DNA from: Spirosoma telluris | GTDB taxonomy: Bacteria; Bacteroidota; Bacteroidia; Cytophagales; Spirosomataceae | Length of the DNA: 64,000 bases | Reading direction: 5' to 3' | Assembly (NCBI GenBank): GCA_003259005.1 | Contig: QLII01000001.1 | Span: forward strand, 6,997,001-7,061,000 | Shown here: in pieces, positions 37,391 to 46,232 of the stretch | How the letters are laid out: every line of letters starts with the position of its first letter | Position numbering within the stretch: position 1 is the stretch's first letter | The notes under the pieces: generated by a model | What the model was told of the DNA's origin: nothing | What the model saw: the letters and a program-made list of their open reading frames with translations, nothing else | Databases searched by the model: none | Position numbers and translations under genes: made by a program

Positions 37391-37457
37391 TCCATCGACT
37401 AGCTACTACCAACTGGTAAGCTAAACGGTCTCTAAACTAAGCGAATTTTACTCTACT

Positions 37458-38069
37458 GTGATAGATTGGTATATAATCGACTTAATTGGCACCTGTGTAT
37501 TTGCCATTTCTGGCGCGTTGTCGGCGTTAAACAAAAAAATGTACCATGATTTGTTTGGGATCTTTTTTGTTGGATTTTTAACCGCCGTGGGTGGTGGAAC
37601 CTTGCGGGATATCCTCATAGGGGCTCATCCTATTGCCTGGATTCGCGATCCCAATTACTTACTGGTTATTATTGGTTCAGTGAGTGTGGCCGTTTTAGGA
37701 CGAAAATGGTGGCTGGGAACCCTTCGTCGTCCCTTGCTCGTCTTTGATACCCTTGGTATCGGGCTTTACACGATTCTGGGGATGCAGAAAGCGTTAAACT
37801 TCGACGTAAATAACTGGGCCGCTATGGTACTAGGGCTTATATCGGCTATTTTCGGTGGTGTTATTCGGGATACCTTAGTCAATGATTTGCCCCTAATTTT
37901 CGATCGTCAAATTTATGCCACAGCTTGTTTGGCGGGCGCGTTGTTGTATTTGATTGGCCGATCAGTTGCCCTTGATCCGATGGTGAATTTTACGATCTCG
38001 GCGAGCTTAATTACCCTTATCCGATTGCTGGCTATCCGAAACGGTTGGGCACTTCCACGCATCAAGTGA
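37458..38069 (+). CDS. TRIC/UPF0126-family membrane channel protein
   Basis: A 203-residue protein with about seven membrane spans arranged as two repeats: IDLIGTCVFAISGALSAL... GGGTLRDIL, and again FDTLGIGLYTILGMQKAL... GGVIRDTL. This duplicated GGG-x-RD pattern marks the UPF0126 family, whose bacterial members are structurally related to trimeric intracellular cation channels. The start is a GTG. It is on the opposite strand from its neighbours and splits the coaE and ybbR genes. Confidence 0.9.
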   Translation: MIDWYIIDLIGTCVFAISGALSALNKKMYHDLFGIFFVGFLTAVGGGTLRDILIGAHPIAWIRDPNYLLVIIGSVSVAVLGRKWWLGTLRRPLLVFDTLGIGLYTILGMQKALNFDVNNWAAMVLGLISAIFGGVIRDTLVNDLPLIFDRQIYATACLAGALLYLIGRSVALDPMVNFTISASLITLIRLLAIRNGWALPRIK

Positions 38070-38078
38070 TGAACAAGC

Positions 38079-38786
38079 CTATTTAGGTTTTACTGGAGTG
38101 GGCGATAATAGCTCACCCACCTCAAAACTAACTGCTACGCGATCAGCACTTGTATGCAGGAGCGGGTGACGCAGGTGATTGAGCGGAATTTCTTCGTCGT
38201 AGTTATCGGCAATACGTTTGCGCGGAATTTTTACCCGAAGGGTATCGGGTAAGCCGCGAACTAACTTTTCTGGCCCATCGACCTGAATGGAATGGGGTGT
38301 CAGATTAATAACACTTGTCACCACAAAGCGGGGTGCCAGATTAATGTGGAGGCTATCGGCCACTAACTGAACCGTTTTGGTCATACGCCGGTCGAAGTGA
38401 ATGTCGAGTTTATCGGCGACAACGTAATTAACGTGCAGTTTTTTGATATGCTCAGCCAGCGCGGCTGTTAAGGAAGAGGTATTAATAACCGATGCCTGTA
38501 GCGGATCGCGTACAGTATAGGTTACGGGATCGACCCGAAAAGGCATCCAGGCATGACGTAGCAGGCCCCAACCGTCACTGGATACGTTGACGCGCACAGT
38601 TGTAGGAAGTGGAGTCGTCGGGATAAAAAGCGAATCATTATAAGCAAACCGCACAGGATATTCCACATTGAGGGTATAGCCGGGTTTGTTAAGCGCACTC
38701 AGAAACCAGAACAACGTGGCTGCTAGCAGGCACAAGAGGGCCTTCGTTGGTTGGAACGAGCGGACGTGTGGGGCCTGTGAGTTCAC
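38079..38786 (-). CDS. ybbR: YbbR-like domain protein
   Basis: A 235-residue protein from a GTG start. One N-terminal membrane span (ALLCLLAATLFWFLSALNK) is followed by two YbbR repeats in the periplasm, with the typical VEYPVRF, VRVNVSSDGW and IQVDGPEKLVRGLPDTLRV. In other phyla YbbR adjoins the c-di-AMP cyclase gene; here it stands in the yajC/nusB/coaE neighbourhood usual for Bacteroidota. Its exact role is not known. Confidence 0.88.
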   Translation of the reverse strand: MNSQAPHVRSFQPTKALLCLLAATLFWFLSALNKPGYTLNVEYPVRFAYNDSLFIPTTPLPTTVRVNVSSDGWGLLRHAWMPFRVDPVTYTVRDPLQASVINTSSLTAALAEHIKKLHVNYVVADKLDIHFDRRMTKTVQLVADSLHINLAPRFVVTSVINLTPHSIQVDGPEKLVRGLPDTLRVKIPRKRIADNYDEEIPLNHLRHPLLHTSADRVAVSFEVGELLSPTPVKPK

Positions 38787-38801
38787 GAAGGGCGGATGTG
38801 T

Positions 38802-38896
38802 AGTAGGTGAAGTGAGTGGAGTAGGTGAAGTGAGTGGAGTCAGGTTAAAACTAGTGCACCTATTTCACTCACTCCACTCACTTCACCTACTCCACT
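38802..38896. repeat. Tandem 18-bp repeat forming a 26-bp inverted repeat
   Basis: AGTAGGTGAAGTGAGTGG occurs twice in tandem at 38802-38837. 38815-38840 pairs perfectly with 38871-38896 around a 30-base loop. It fills the gap between ybbR and yajC. Confidence 0.8.
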
Positions 38897-38908
38897 TATT
38901 TAACAAAA

Positions 38909-39232
38909 TTACTTTTTATCGTCTTCAGCCGGTTTAACCGTGGCTTCGCGGGAAATGGATGTCTTCTCAAACGTCATTTTAACCCCCCGGTCTACTTCAA
39001 GCGTGATCGTTGTACCGTCTACCGATGCAATTTTCCCATGCAGTCCACCGATTGTGACGACGCTATCCCCTTTTTTGAGGTTTTCAATAAAACTCTTCTG
39101 ATCCTTCTGCTTTTTCTGTTGTGGCCGAATCATGAAGAAATAGAAAATGCCAATGATGCCTACCCACAGCAGCACATTGTAAATCATGGATGTGTTGGAA
39201 CCGGTTAGTCCCTGTAATAAAATCGAATACAT
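38909..39232 (-). CDS. yajC: Preprotein translocase subunit YajC
   Basis: A 107-residue protein with one membrane span (YNVLLWVGIIGIFYFFMIRP) followed by the YajC hallmark RPQQKKQKD, then LKKGDSVVTIGGLHGKI and a beta-rich domain. It associates with SecDF in protein export. A 13-residue extension precedes the membrane span. Its neighbours DUF1573 and nusB are standard in this phylum. Confidence 0.94.
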   Translation of the reverse strand: MYSILLQGLTGSNTSMIYNVLLWVGIIGIFYFFMIRPQQKKQKDQKSFIENLKKGDSVVTIGGLHGKIASVDGTTITLEVDRGVKMTFEKTSISREATVKPAEDDKK

Positions 39233-39246
39233 AGTCTTTGGTGGTA

Positions 39247-39699
39247 TTATGAGTTTTTGGTCGAATCAGCTTTTGGGTTTACCATCGCTTTGAAATGAAG
39301 ATCGGTCATAGCTGGCTCGGTATTGGCAAAGATGGTAATGGTTTTGCTCTGTTCGCCACTTTTGCCCCGGCTATTAAAGCGTACCCGTACTGACGATTTC
39401 GCGCCAGGGGCAACAGGTTCATGAGGCCAATCGGGAGTAGTGCATCCGCAGGAAGCGGTAATGTTGTTGATAATCAGTGGAAATTCGCCCGTATTGGTAA
39501 AGGCAAATGTGTGTTCGACAGTGTCGCCTTCGGTGAGTGTGCCAAAATCATAAATGCCTGTTTCGGCAAACGTAATTTTGGGCATCTTTTCGGAGGCAAC
39601 CTCTTTTGACTCTTTCCCCTGTTGTCGATTATCACAGCTAATCTGCCCAAAGCCAATGCTGGCTACGGCTGTTATGAATAGCCAATTTCGGAGATGCAT
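39247..39699 (-). CDS. DUF1573-domain lipoprotein
   Basis: A 150-residue protein with a lipoprotein signal (ASIGFGQISC) and an Ig-like DUF1573 domain: YDFGTLTEGDTVEHTFAFTNTG, then NITASCGCTTPDWP and SVRVRFNSRGKSGEQSKTI. The conserved SCGCT pair is present. It probably sits in the periplasm on a membrane anchor; function unknown. The yajC start lies 14 bases after its stop. Confidence 0.92.
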   Translation of the reverse strand: MHLRNWLFITAVASIGFGQISCDNRQQGKESKEVASEKMPKITFAETGIYDFGTLTEGDTVEHTFAFTNTGEFPLIINNITASCGCTTPDWPHEPVAPGAKSSVRVRFNSRGKSGEQSKTITIFANTEPAMTDLHFKAMVNPKADSTKNS

Positions 39700-39723
39700 T
39701 TTCAGTTTATGGTTTACGGTTTA

Positions 39724-39778
39724 CGGTTTACAGTTGGCTGTTTCGTCAGCTATTCTTGCGACAGCCAACTGTAAACCG
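39724..39778. repeat. 18-bp inverted repeat between ytxH and DUF1573
   Basis: 39724-39741 pairs perfectly with 39761-39778 (19-base loop). Further GTTTAC/GTAAAC units flank both arms (39707-39730, 39784-39799), extending the symmetry to most of the gap. Confidence 0.75.
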
Positions 39779-39801
39779 AAAACTGTAAACAGTAAACTAT
39801 T

Positions 39802-40104
39802 TTAGGTATTCTGTTGCTTAATCTGAGCCATCAGCCGATCTACGTCTTCGAGCAGACGTTCAGCTTTTTCACGGGCATCATTTACCACACGCTGTCCTTC
39901 ATTTTTCGATGAGTTTTCGGGCTGTTCTGATTTGCTGCCTAAGTCTTCGAGCAGCAGATTAATCTGCTCTCTGTATTTCGACAGCCGGAACGAGAGCCGA
40001 TCGCGGGTAATCTTGCCCTTATCGGGCGCATACAGCAATCCAAACAGGGAACCAGCAGCAATGCCAGTCAGCAAAAAGGTTAAATCACGGCCAATTCTGC
40101 TCAT
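39802..40104 (-). CDS. YtxH-domain protein
   Basis: A 100-residue protein. A Gly-rich hydrophobic N-terminus (FLLTGIAAGSLFGLLYAPDKGKITRD) is the YtxH hallmark, followed by a charged coiled-coil region to the end (REKAERLLEDVDRLMAQIKQQ). Members are linked to stress responses in Firmicutes; the role here is unknown. It lies between nusB and DUF1573 as in other Bacteroidota. Confidence 0.9.
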   Translation of the reverse strand: MSRIGRDLTFLLTGIAAGSLFGLLYAPDKGKITRDRLSFRLSKYREQINLLLEDLGSKSEQPENSSKNEGQRVVNDAREKAERLLEDVDRLMAQIKQQNT

Positions 40105-40121
40105 TTTCTTAAAAGTTTGTG

Positions 40122-40176
40122 GTTTGTAGTTTGTGGTTTGTAGTTAACCAAGAACTACAAACCACAAACTACAAAC
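40122..40176. repeat. Perfect 24-bp inverted repeat between nusB and ytxH
   Basis: 40122-40145 is the exact reverse complement of 40153-40176, 7-base loop. The arms consist of TTTGTAG/TTTGTGG units. It ends six bases from the nusB stop. Confidence 0.85.
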
Positions 40177-40181
40177 TCTTT

Positions 40182-41351
40182 TTATTTATTGTCTAACAAT
40201 CCTCGCCCACTTTTACGCAGACGTCCTGAGGCTTGCAACTTCTCAGATAGATTATCTAGTATTCCATTGACAAACTTACCGCTTTTAGGCGTACTGTACG
40301 CCTTTGCGAGTTCGATATATTCATTAATCGTTACTTTGACCGGAATGTTTGGAAAATTGAGCAATTCACAAACAGCTAATTTTAGGATGATTTTATCGAG
40401 CATTGCTACCCGCTCAACATCCCAGTTTTGAAGCTGATCGGCTAGTAGTTGCTCATAATCAGCGTCGTTTTTCAGCGAATTGTCAAACAGGGTATTCAGA
40501 AATAATTCGTCTTCTTCCCAGTCATCGGTGAGGGGCTCAAGCTGCAAACCCGTTGGGCTTTGTGCCGACTTGATGGTTCGAATCGCTAACCCACGAACGA
40601 CTTCACTGTTTTCGGCCCAACTCAGGTCGATTTCGGCCAGATGATCGCGAATGGTTTCGTGTTTGAATATCAGCGTACGCAGCACGTATTGTGCCAGGGC
40701 CTGATCTTCGTCGGCCGTATGGGTTTTTTGTTCACAATACGCCCGGTAGGTTTCATCCGCTTTTAAGACTTCGCGGAGTGCTTTCCGAACAAAGCCCAGA
40801 TCGTCGGTCCACGAAATACCATGCCGAAGGGCTTCATTTTTGAGGGGCTGGTGTTCGGCTAGTGCCTGTATAACCGTATTATCATTGAGGGTTGACTCAA
40901 ACGGAAATGGGGTTTCATCAACGTCCCGGTATTTGCGTTCGCTATCGATACTAGCCGCGTGACCGAGTTCAACCAGCAGCAGCATTACCCGCAAGTAGTC
41001 GTCGTAAATGCCATTTACCTGCTTCAACAACATTTGGGCGAGGTGCTGATGATCTTTTCGTGTCCGGATCTGATAGAATACAAATCCGTCGTTGGCGGCC
41101 TTAAGTACCTTGTTCGGGGCGTCGTCGTCTTTAGCCGGTTGATTGGTTTTGATGGTCTCCTCGAAGAGCAGACTGGCGAGTTTCCGGTAGCCTTCGAGTT
41201 GCCGCTTGTCTTGCGGCAGCATCGAGTTTAGGTCGGGTTGGAAGAGATCATTAATGCCATCGAGGGCCATTTGCTGATTTGAAAATTCGGCCTGCTTCAG
41301 AGCGTATAACGCCTGCATGACCTTTATTCGGAGTAGTCGCCTGTTGAGCAT
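40182..41351 (-). CDS. nusB: Transcription antitermination factor NusB, extended Bacteroidota form
   Basis: A 389-residue protein, more than twice the length of E. coli NusB. The N-terminus MLNRRLLRIKVMQALYALKQ is the usual start; the core NusB helices are in the C-terminal part (DKIILKLAVCELLNFPNIPVKVTINEYIELAKAYSTPKSGKFVNGILD). The middle ~200 residues are helical and charged. NusB binds boxA RNA with NusE in rRNA antitermination. A good promoter lies at 41404-41434. Confidence 0.94.
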   Translation of the reverse strand: MLNRRLLRIKVMQALYALKQAEFSNQQMALDGINDLFQPDLNSMLPQDKRQLEGYRKLASLLFEETIKTNQPAKDDDAPNKVLKAANDGFVFYQIRTRKDHQHLAQMLLKQVNGIYDDYLRVMLLLVELGHAASIDSERKYRDVDETPFPFESTLNDNTVIQALAEHQPLKNEALRHGISWTDDLGFVRKALREVLKADETYRAYCEQKTHTADEDQALAQYVLRTLIFKHETIRDHLAEIDLSWAENSEVVRGLAIRTIKSAQSPTGLQLEPLTDDWEEDELFLNTLFDNSLKNDADYEQLLADQLQNWDVERVAMLDKIILKLAVCELLNFPNIPVKVTINEYIELAKAYSTPKSGKFVNGILDNLSEKLQASGRLRKSGRGLLDNK

Positions 41352-41403
41352 CCGCCTAAGTCTAAAATCTACCGGTAAGAAAAGAACTGTTTGAAATCGG
41401 GTG

Positions 41404-41434
41404 CAAAAGTACGGACTTTTCAGTCGATAGTCAA
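41404..41434 (-). promoter_or_regulatory. Promoter of nusB
   Basis: On the minus strand TTG (41432-41434) is followed after 20 bases by TACTTTTG (41404-41411), a full match to the -33/TAnnTTTG pattern, about 50 bases before the start codon. Confidence 0.6.
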
Positions 41435-41572
41435 CAGTCGCTAGAGAATAGTGTGTCGTCGATAGTACCAGATGCCTGAATGACCATCAACTATTGACTG
41501 CCAACTGCCGACAGCTTTTACTGCAACTTTTCCACCCCCCTGCGGTTACCAACAAAACGTGTTGGTTGTCCT

Positions 41573-43354
41573 GTGAAAGCACTTTCCTATCTTAATAAAT
41601 ACCTCCTCAAGTATAAATGGTACCTAATTTTGGGAACGGCGTTTACGGCCATTTCCAACCTCTTCGGCATTTTTCCCGCACAGTTGGTGCGGTATGCCCT
41701 CGATTTGGTACGTGAAACACTGGATGTTTATTATCTCTACGATAAGTCGCCCCTGCAATCGGGTCTTTATGAGGTATTTGCGTTTAGTATTCTGCTTTTC
41801 GGCGTTTTGACGCTTGTGCTGGCCCTGCTGAAAGGATTCTTTCTGTTCCTGGTTCGGCAGACGCTCATTGTCATGTCCCGGCACGTTGAATACGACCTCA
41901 AAAACGAGATTTACAACCACTACCAAACCCTGCCGCTTAGCTTCTACCGCCAGCACAATACGGGAGATTTAATGGCCCGGATTTCGGAAGATGTTAGCAA
42001 AGTGAGGATGTACGTTGGGCCGAGTATCATGTACGGACTCAACCTGATTGTGCTCTTCATTCTGGTCATTAGCTATATGGTCAGCATCAATGCCCGACTA
42101 TCGTTATATGTGTTGCTGCCGCTGCCAATTCTGTCGGTGGCGATTTACATTGTCAATAATATCATCATTCAACGGTCGGAAGAAATTCAGCGGTCGCTGT
42201 CGCGCTTGTCAACCTATGTGCAGGAAGCTTTTTCGGGTATTCGTGTCCTGAAGGCGTTTGTGCAGGAGAACAATTCGGCGGCTAAGTTCGAGATTGAAAG
42301 TGATGAATACCGGAGTAAATCACTGAGTCTGACGCGGGTTGATTCTCTGTTTTTTCCTATCGTTGCCATTCTGGTCGGACTGAGTAACGTACTGGTCATT
42401 TTCGTTGGCGGGCAGGAAATTATGGCTGGGCGGCTCACACCCGGCAACATTACGGAGTTCATTCTCTATGTAAATATGCTGACGTGGCCCGTGATGGCAC
42501 TCGGATGGACCACGAGCCAGACCCAACGGGCGGCTGCGTCACAACAGCGCATTAATGAGTTTCTGAGTATCAAAACCGACATTGTTTCGCAGAAGAACAT
42601 CAGCCACACGATTCACGGAGCCATTGAGTTCAAAAACGTGCGGTTCGTGTATCCCGATTCGGGAATTATTGCGATCAAAGATTTCTCGATGAAGGTTCGG
42701 GCGGGAGAGACCGTAGCCATTTTAGGAACGACTGGCTCAGGGAAAAGCACTCTGGCGAATCTGTTGACGCGCATGTATGATGTGACGTTTGGCGAGATTC
42801 TGGTCGATGGTATTCCCATCAAAGATTACAACCTGACTTCGCTGCGTGAGCAAATGGGCTACGTACCGCAGGACGTTTTTCTGTTTTCGGAAACCATCAG
42901 CAACAACGTCCGTTTCGGTAAACCCGATCTGCCACAGGAGCGCGTCGATCAGGCTATCCGCGATGCCGATCTGTATCAGAACGTAATGGAGTTTCCGGAG
43001 CAATTTGAGACGCGCGTGGGTGAGCGGGGTGTTACGTTATCGGGTGGGCAGAAGCAGCGCCTGAGCATTGCCCGCGCCATCGCCCGCGACCCCAAGATTC
43101 TGATTTTAGATGACTGTCTGTCTGCGGTTGATACCAACACCGAAAACATCATTCTGAACAACCTCCAGCGCATCATGGCCGACCGCACATCGGTCGTAAT
43201 TTCGCACCGTGTCTCATCGGCAAAACTGGCCGACTTCATTATCATGCTCGACGAAGGCAACATCATCGAGCAGGGCACGCACGAAGAATTACTCGCCAAA
43301 AACGGTGCCTACCGCGAACTGTACGAGAAGCAGTTGCAGACGGAGGAGGTGTAG
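41573..43354 (+). CDS. ABC exporter, fused membrane and ATPase domains
   Basis: A 593-residue MsbA/LmrA-type half transporter from a GTG start. The membrane domain has six spans (about residues 15-330). The ATPase domain has Walker A GTTGSGKST, the Q-loop GYVPQDVFLFSE, signature LSGGQKQRLSIARAIA, Walker B ILILDDCLSAVD and the switch His in VVISHRVSS. The Walker B region ends in Asp-Asp instead of Asp-Glu (ILDDCLSAVD), so the usual catalytic Glu is replaced by Asp. It may work as a homodimer or, given the Asp, as the degenerate half of a heterodimer. Cargo unknown. Confidence 0.92.
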   Translation: MKALSYLNKYLLKYKWYLILGTAFTAISNLFGIFPAQLVRYALDLVRETLDVYYLYDKSPLQSGLYEVFAFSILLFGVLTLVLALLKGFFLFLVRQTLIVMSRHVEYDLKNEIYNHYQTLPLSFYRQHNTGDLMARISEDVSKVRMYVGPSIMYGLNLIVLFILVISYMVSINARLSLYVLLPLPILSVAIYIVNNIIIQRSEEIQRSLSRLSTYVQEAFSGIRVLKAFVQENNSAAKFEIESDEYRSKSLSLTRVDSLFFPIVAILVGLSNVLVIFVGGQEIMAGRLTPGNITEFILYVNMLTWPVMALGWTTSQTQRAAASQQRINEFLSIKTDIVSQKNISHTIHGAIEFKNVRFVYPDSGIIAIKDFSMKVRAGETVAILGTTGSGKSTLANLLTRMYDVTFGEILVDGIPIKDYNLTSLREQMGYVPQDVFLFSETISNNVRFGKPDLPQERVDQAIRDADLYQNVMEFPEQFETRVGERGVTLSGGQKQRLSIARAIARDPKILILDDCLSAVDTNTENIILNNLQRIMADRTSVVISHRVSSAKLADFIIMLDEGNIIEQGTHEELLAKNGAYRELYEKQLQTEEV

Positions 43355-43468
43355 GGTTGGTTTGCGGATTATAGTTTTCTGTTGGGCGGGGATATTTTGG
43401 TATCTTCGCCCTTATTGTTTTTTGGTGATAAAGTTGTTTAAGCTGTCATTTCCTAGCTGGGTTTAGCG

Positions 43469-43553
43469 TTTTTGTCATCCCGACGCCAGGAGGGATCTCA
43501 AGCTTGACTAATACGGAAGCTTGAGATCCCTCCTGGCGTCGGGATGACAAAAA
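43469..43553. repeat. Perfect 37-bp inverted repeat, GTCATCCCGACG family (copy 1)
   Basis: 43469-43505 is the exact reverse complement of 43517-43553 with an 11-base loop. The outer part TTTTTGTCATCCCGACG is shared with 47281-47356. It lies between the ABC exporter and the Septu-like pair. Confidence 0.88.
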
Positions 43554-43618
43554 ACAGCCTAGATTTTTCTTTAAAAGGAGAAGTATAGACAGCTTCAATA
43601 TTAATATGTCTACTTAGT

Positions 43619-44857
43619 ATGGCTACGGAAAATCCCCGCGTCTGGTTCAAGAGTATTTCACTGGAAAACGTCCGCTCGTTCGGCACGAAGCAGACGATTG
43701 ATTTCACGGATAAAGATGGAAATGCTGCCCGTTGGAATGTGATTTTAGGGGATAATGGAACGGGGAAGACGACAGTGTTGAAGGGATTGCTTGTAATAGT
43801 GCAAAATCAACAGAGCATAACTGAAACGGGGATTGATTTTACCGAACTATGGCGTTTTGACAAAGAAAATCTTGGAGCGAAAATAACAGGCATTATTTCT
43901 AAAACAAATGAAGAGATACCAACAGGTTTCACGTCTGAAAAGTGGTTTAAGGATGCAAAATATAATGCTGGATGTACTTTTCGACTAACTCGGGATTATG
44001 AAATAGATTTGAATATTTTTGCTTATAATGCTGCTCGTCGGATAAGTACATCTGCTATATCAGAGAAGAAAGTAAATCAAATATCAAGTTTTTATTCTGA
44101 AAATAATGACCTTATTAATGCTGAGGAATGGCTTGTTCAAGCAGATTATATTTCTTTAAAAGAAGAAAAATTTAGACGGCGATATCTAAGAGTCATGAGC
44201 ATATTGAGGCAAATTTTTCGAGACGAAATATTTGGCATTGATATACAAACATATACTGGCACACCTAAAGTATTCTTCAAAACACACTATGGCGATGTCC
44301 GCCTTCATGAGTTAAGCTTGGGCTATAAAACCCTCATTGCCTGGATGGTAGACTTTGCCAAAGGATTATTTGATCGCTATCCTGATAGTGAAAATCCTCT
44401 TGCTGAACCCGCCGTTTGCTTGGTCGATGAAATTGACTTGCACTTACACCCAAAGTTTCAGCGGACTATCATTCAGTTTTTAACCGATACTTTTCCGAAT
44501 ACGCAGTTTATTGTCACGGCGCATAGTCCATTGATTGTACAATCGGCGGGGGATGCAAATATCATTTTGTTGAAACGGGTAGGGGATGAAACTCATGTGG
44601 CAGAAGGTATTGATGTGCATAGCTGGCGTATCGATCAGATTTTGAGCAGTGATTTGTTTGGAGGAATAAGCACACGGCCACCTGAAACAGAAGACAAAAT
44701 TCAGCGTCGGCGTGCTTTATTGTTGAAAGACAACCGTACAAAAAAAGAGGATCAGGAGTTAGCCCAGTTAGAGGAAGAACTTGGTCAACTAACGTCATCA
44801 GAGTCATGGGAAGCTCTTAAGGCATTGGAATTGATTGGCAAAGCATTGAGCAAGTGA
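43619..44857 (+). CDS. ptuA: AAA-family ATPase of a Septu-like defence pair (PtuA-like)
   Basis: A 412-residue ABC/SMC-like ATPase. Walker A GDNGTGKTT is at about 44-52, the signature-like LHELSLGYKTLIAW near 222-236, Walker B VCLVDEIDLHLHP near 262, and the H-loop ITVTAHSPL-like IVTAHSPLIVQ near 300. The helical insert between the motifs (about 80-210) is AT-richer than the neighbours. The next gene, four bases on, is an HNH nuclease, which is the PtuA-PtuB arrangement of Septu, an anti-phage system. The C-terminus has a charged helical stretch. Assignment to Septu is from domain order; no reverse transcriptase lies nearby, so it is not a retron. Confidence 0.8.
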   Translation: MATENPRVWFKSISLENVRSFGTKQTIDFTDKDGNAARWNVILGDNGTGKTTVLKGLLVIVQNQQSITETGIDFTELWRFDKENLGAKITGIISKTNEEIPTGFTSEKWFKDAKYNAGCTFRLTRDYEIDLNIFAYNAARRISTSAISEKKVNQISSFYSENNDLINAEEWLVQADYISLKEEKFRRRYLRVMSILRQIFRDEIFGIDIQTYTGTPKVFFKTHYGDVRLHELSLGYKTLIAWMVDFAKGLFDRYPDSENPLAEPAVCLVDEIDLHLHPKFQRTIIQFLTDTFPNTQFIVTAHSPLIVQSAGDANIILLKRVGDETHVAEGIDVHSWRIDQILSSDLFGGISTRPPETEDKIQRRRALLLKDNRTKKEDQELAQLEEELGQLTSSESWEALKALELIGKALSK

Positions 44858-44860
44858 CCT

Positions 44861-45598
44861 GTGATTAAGATTGATAAATCCACCGTAGCAATACCAGCCA
44901 TTTTAGCGAGTAACGGAAAAGGAGAGAAGGCAGCCGAAAAGCTAAACGCAATATTCGATGCCGGAGATGCTTCGTTTTTCTTTGATAAAACTATCTACGG
45001 CCATAAATCCGTTAAGGAAATCTTACGAACAATTCAGCACAACAAATGCTGTTTTTGCGAGGCTAAAATAGACCACATTTCGCACGGCGATGTCGAACAT
45101 TTTCGGCCCAAAGCTGGCTATCAACAAGACGATAATCAACCACTAATTAAACCGGGTTATTACTGGTTAGCTTATGATTTCGCAAATCTGTTCTTCTGTT
45201 GCCAAATCTGTAATCAGGTTTACAAGAAGAATTATTTCCCATTAGCTGATGAGAGCAAACGGGCCAATTCTCATAGGGACGATTGTACATTAGAAGAAAG
45301 CCTGATTCTCCACCCTGCAATTGATAGGATAGATGACCATCTCGTATTCGAAGCGGAGATTATAAAGCCTAAAAATGGCTCTCAAAAAGGAGCTGAGACG
45401 ATTAAACGCACTGGACTGAACCGTGAGTTTCTCCTGAAAGAACGATTCGAGCATCTGAGAAAACTCCGTTTTTTAGAAGATGTCATCGAAAATAATGGAG
45501 AGTACGCGAATGAGATACGGGATGCTTTTAAAGAATGGGGTAAACCAATCAGTTTGTTCTCTGCCATGGTGCGCGCCAACTTCCCCGACTTAGTTTAA
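44861..45598 (+). CDS. ptuB: HNH endonuclease of a Septu-like defence pair (PtuB-like)
   Basis: A 245-residue HNH nuclease from a GTG start just after the ATPase stop. The core is CCFCEAKIDHISHGDVEHFRP (about 62-82, first Cys pair and the catalytic His), then YYWLAYDFANLFFCCQICNQ (Asn and second Cys pair) and KKNYFPL. This is the TIGR02646/PtuB-like layout, with a zinc-bound HNH. It would cut DNA once the ATPase partner is activated. Its last four bases overlap the end of the convergent DinB gene. Confidence 0.82.
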   Translation: MIKIDKSTVAIPAILASNGKGEKAAEKLNAIFDAGDASFFFDKTIYGHKSVKEILRTIQHNKCCFCEAKIDHISHGDVEHFRPKAGYQQDDNQPLIKPGYYWLAYDFANLFFCCQICNQVYKKNYFPLADESKRANSHRDDCTLEESLILHPAIDRIDDHLVFEAEIIKPKNGSQKGAETIKRTGLNREFLLKERFEHLRKLRFLEDVIENNGEYANEIRDAFKEWGKPISLFSAMVRANFPDLV

Positions 45599-46122
45599 CC
45601 CAGCCCCAACGCCATCACCTGATTTCGGTGGCGGTCGATGTGGAAGCGCAGGAATTCGAATCGCTGCCGGATGTCTAAAGGGCCGGAGAGGGCATGTGGA
45701 TGGATAATCGTTTCTAAATCTTCATTAGCCAGCGCGATGCACAAATCACTTAAGGGCTGTTGCAAACTGGCGAATGCAGATAGCCAAAAGATTAGCGGGC
45801 CACCCATTCGCGGAGCTGCAATGGGTGGTACTTGCTCTTTGGTTCGCCAGGTTCGTTCAATGATTGTTTCGATGGGTAGACCCCTATGAATGAGTTCACC
45901 TTCCCAAACGGGCTGACCCATTTGTTTCGCGAGTAACGCCCGCCAGATTCCCCAAATGGCACCGTGCTCAGCCCAGTATAGATGTTCTGTATTGTCGACG
46001 GCGCTCCATACATCAGGCGATGGTTTCCAATGGGCCTGCGCTTCCGTGAGCTTGCCAACTTCACTAAGATAACGAACGCGGGCAGAAGCGACTTCGGCCA
46101 GGAGTTGATCGAGTTGAGACAT
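45595..46122 (-). CDS. DinB-superfamily protein
   Basis: A 175-residue four-helix-bundle protein: LLAEVASARVRYLSEV, the metal-site His in WSAVDNTEHLYWAEHG, and the second His pair in LRFHIDRHRNQVMAL near the C-terminus. Family members include bacillithiol/mycothiol transferases and damage-induced proteins. Convergent with and overlapping the HNH nuclease by four bases, it is probably a resident chromosomal gene beside the defence insertion. Confidence 0.88.
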   Translation of the reverse strand: MSQLDQLLAEVASARVRYLSEVGKLTEAQAHWKPSPDVWSAVDNTEHLYWAEHGAIWGIWRALLAKQMGQPVWEGELIHRGLPIETIIERTWRTKEQVPPIAAPRMGGPLIFWLSAFASLQQPLSDLCIALANEDLETIIHPHALSGPLDIRQRFEFLRFHIDRHRNQVMALGLG

Positions 46123-46232
46123 ACTTGGGAATAAATTAGGTGGTTAGTGTCTGAAACAGAGGTTACTTGCGCAAGTAACCTCAAGCTACGCCTGAACGCA
46201 ATGCCTATTGAGTTAACGGTACTAATTGGTCA

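Noticed and set aside
38802..38896. CRISPR-like array
   Set aside because: Only two adjacent 18-bp copies without spacers and no cas genes; it is part of an inverted repeat.
43619..45598. Retron with PtuAB effector
   Set aside because: There is no reverse transcriptase or msr/msd-like RNA in the window.
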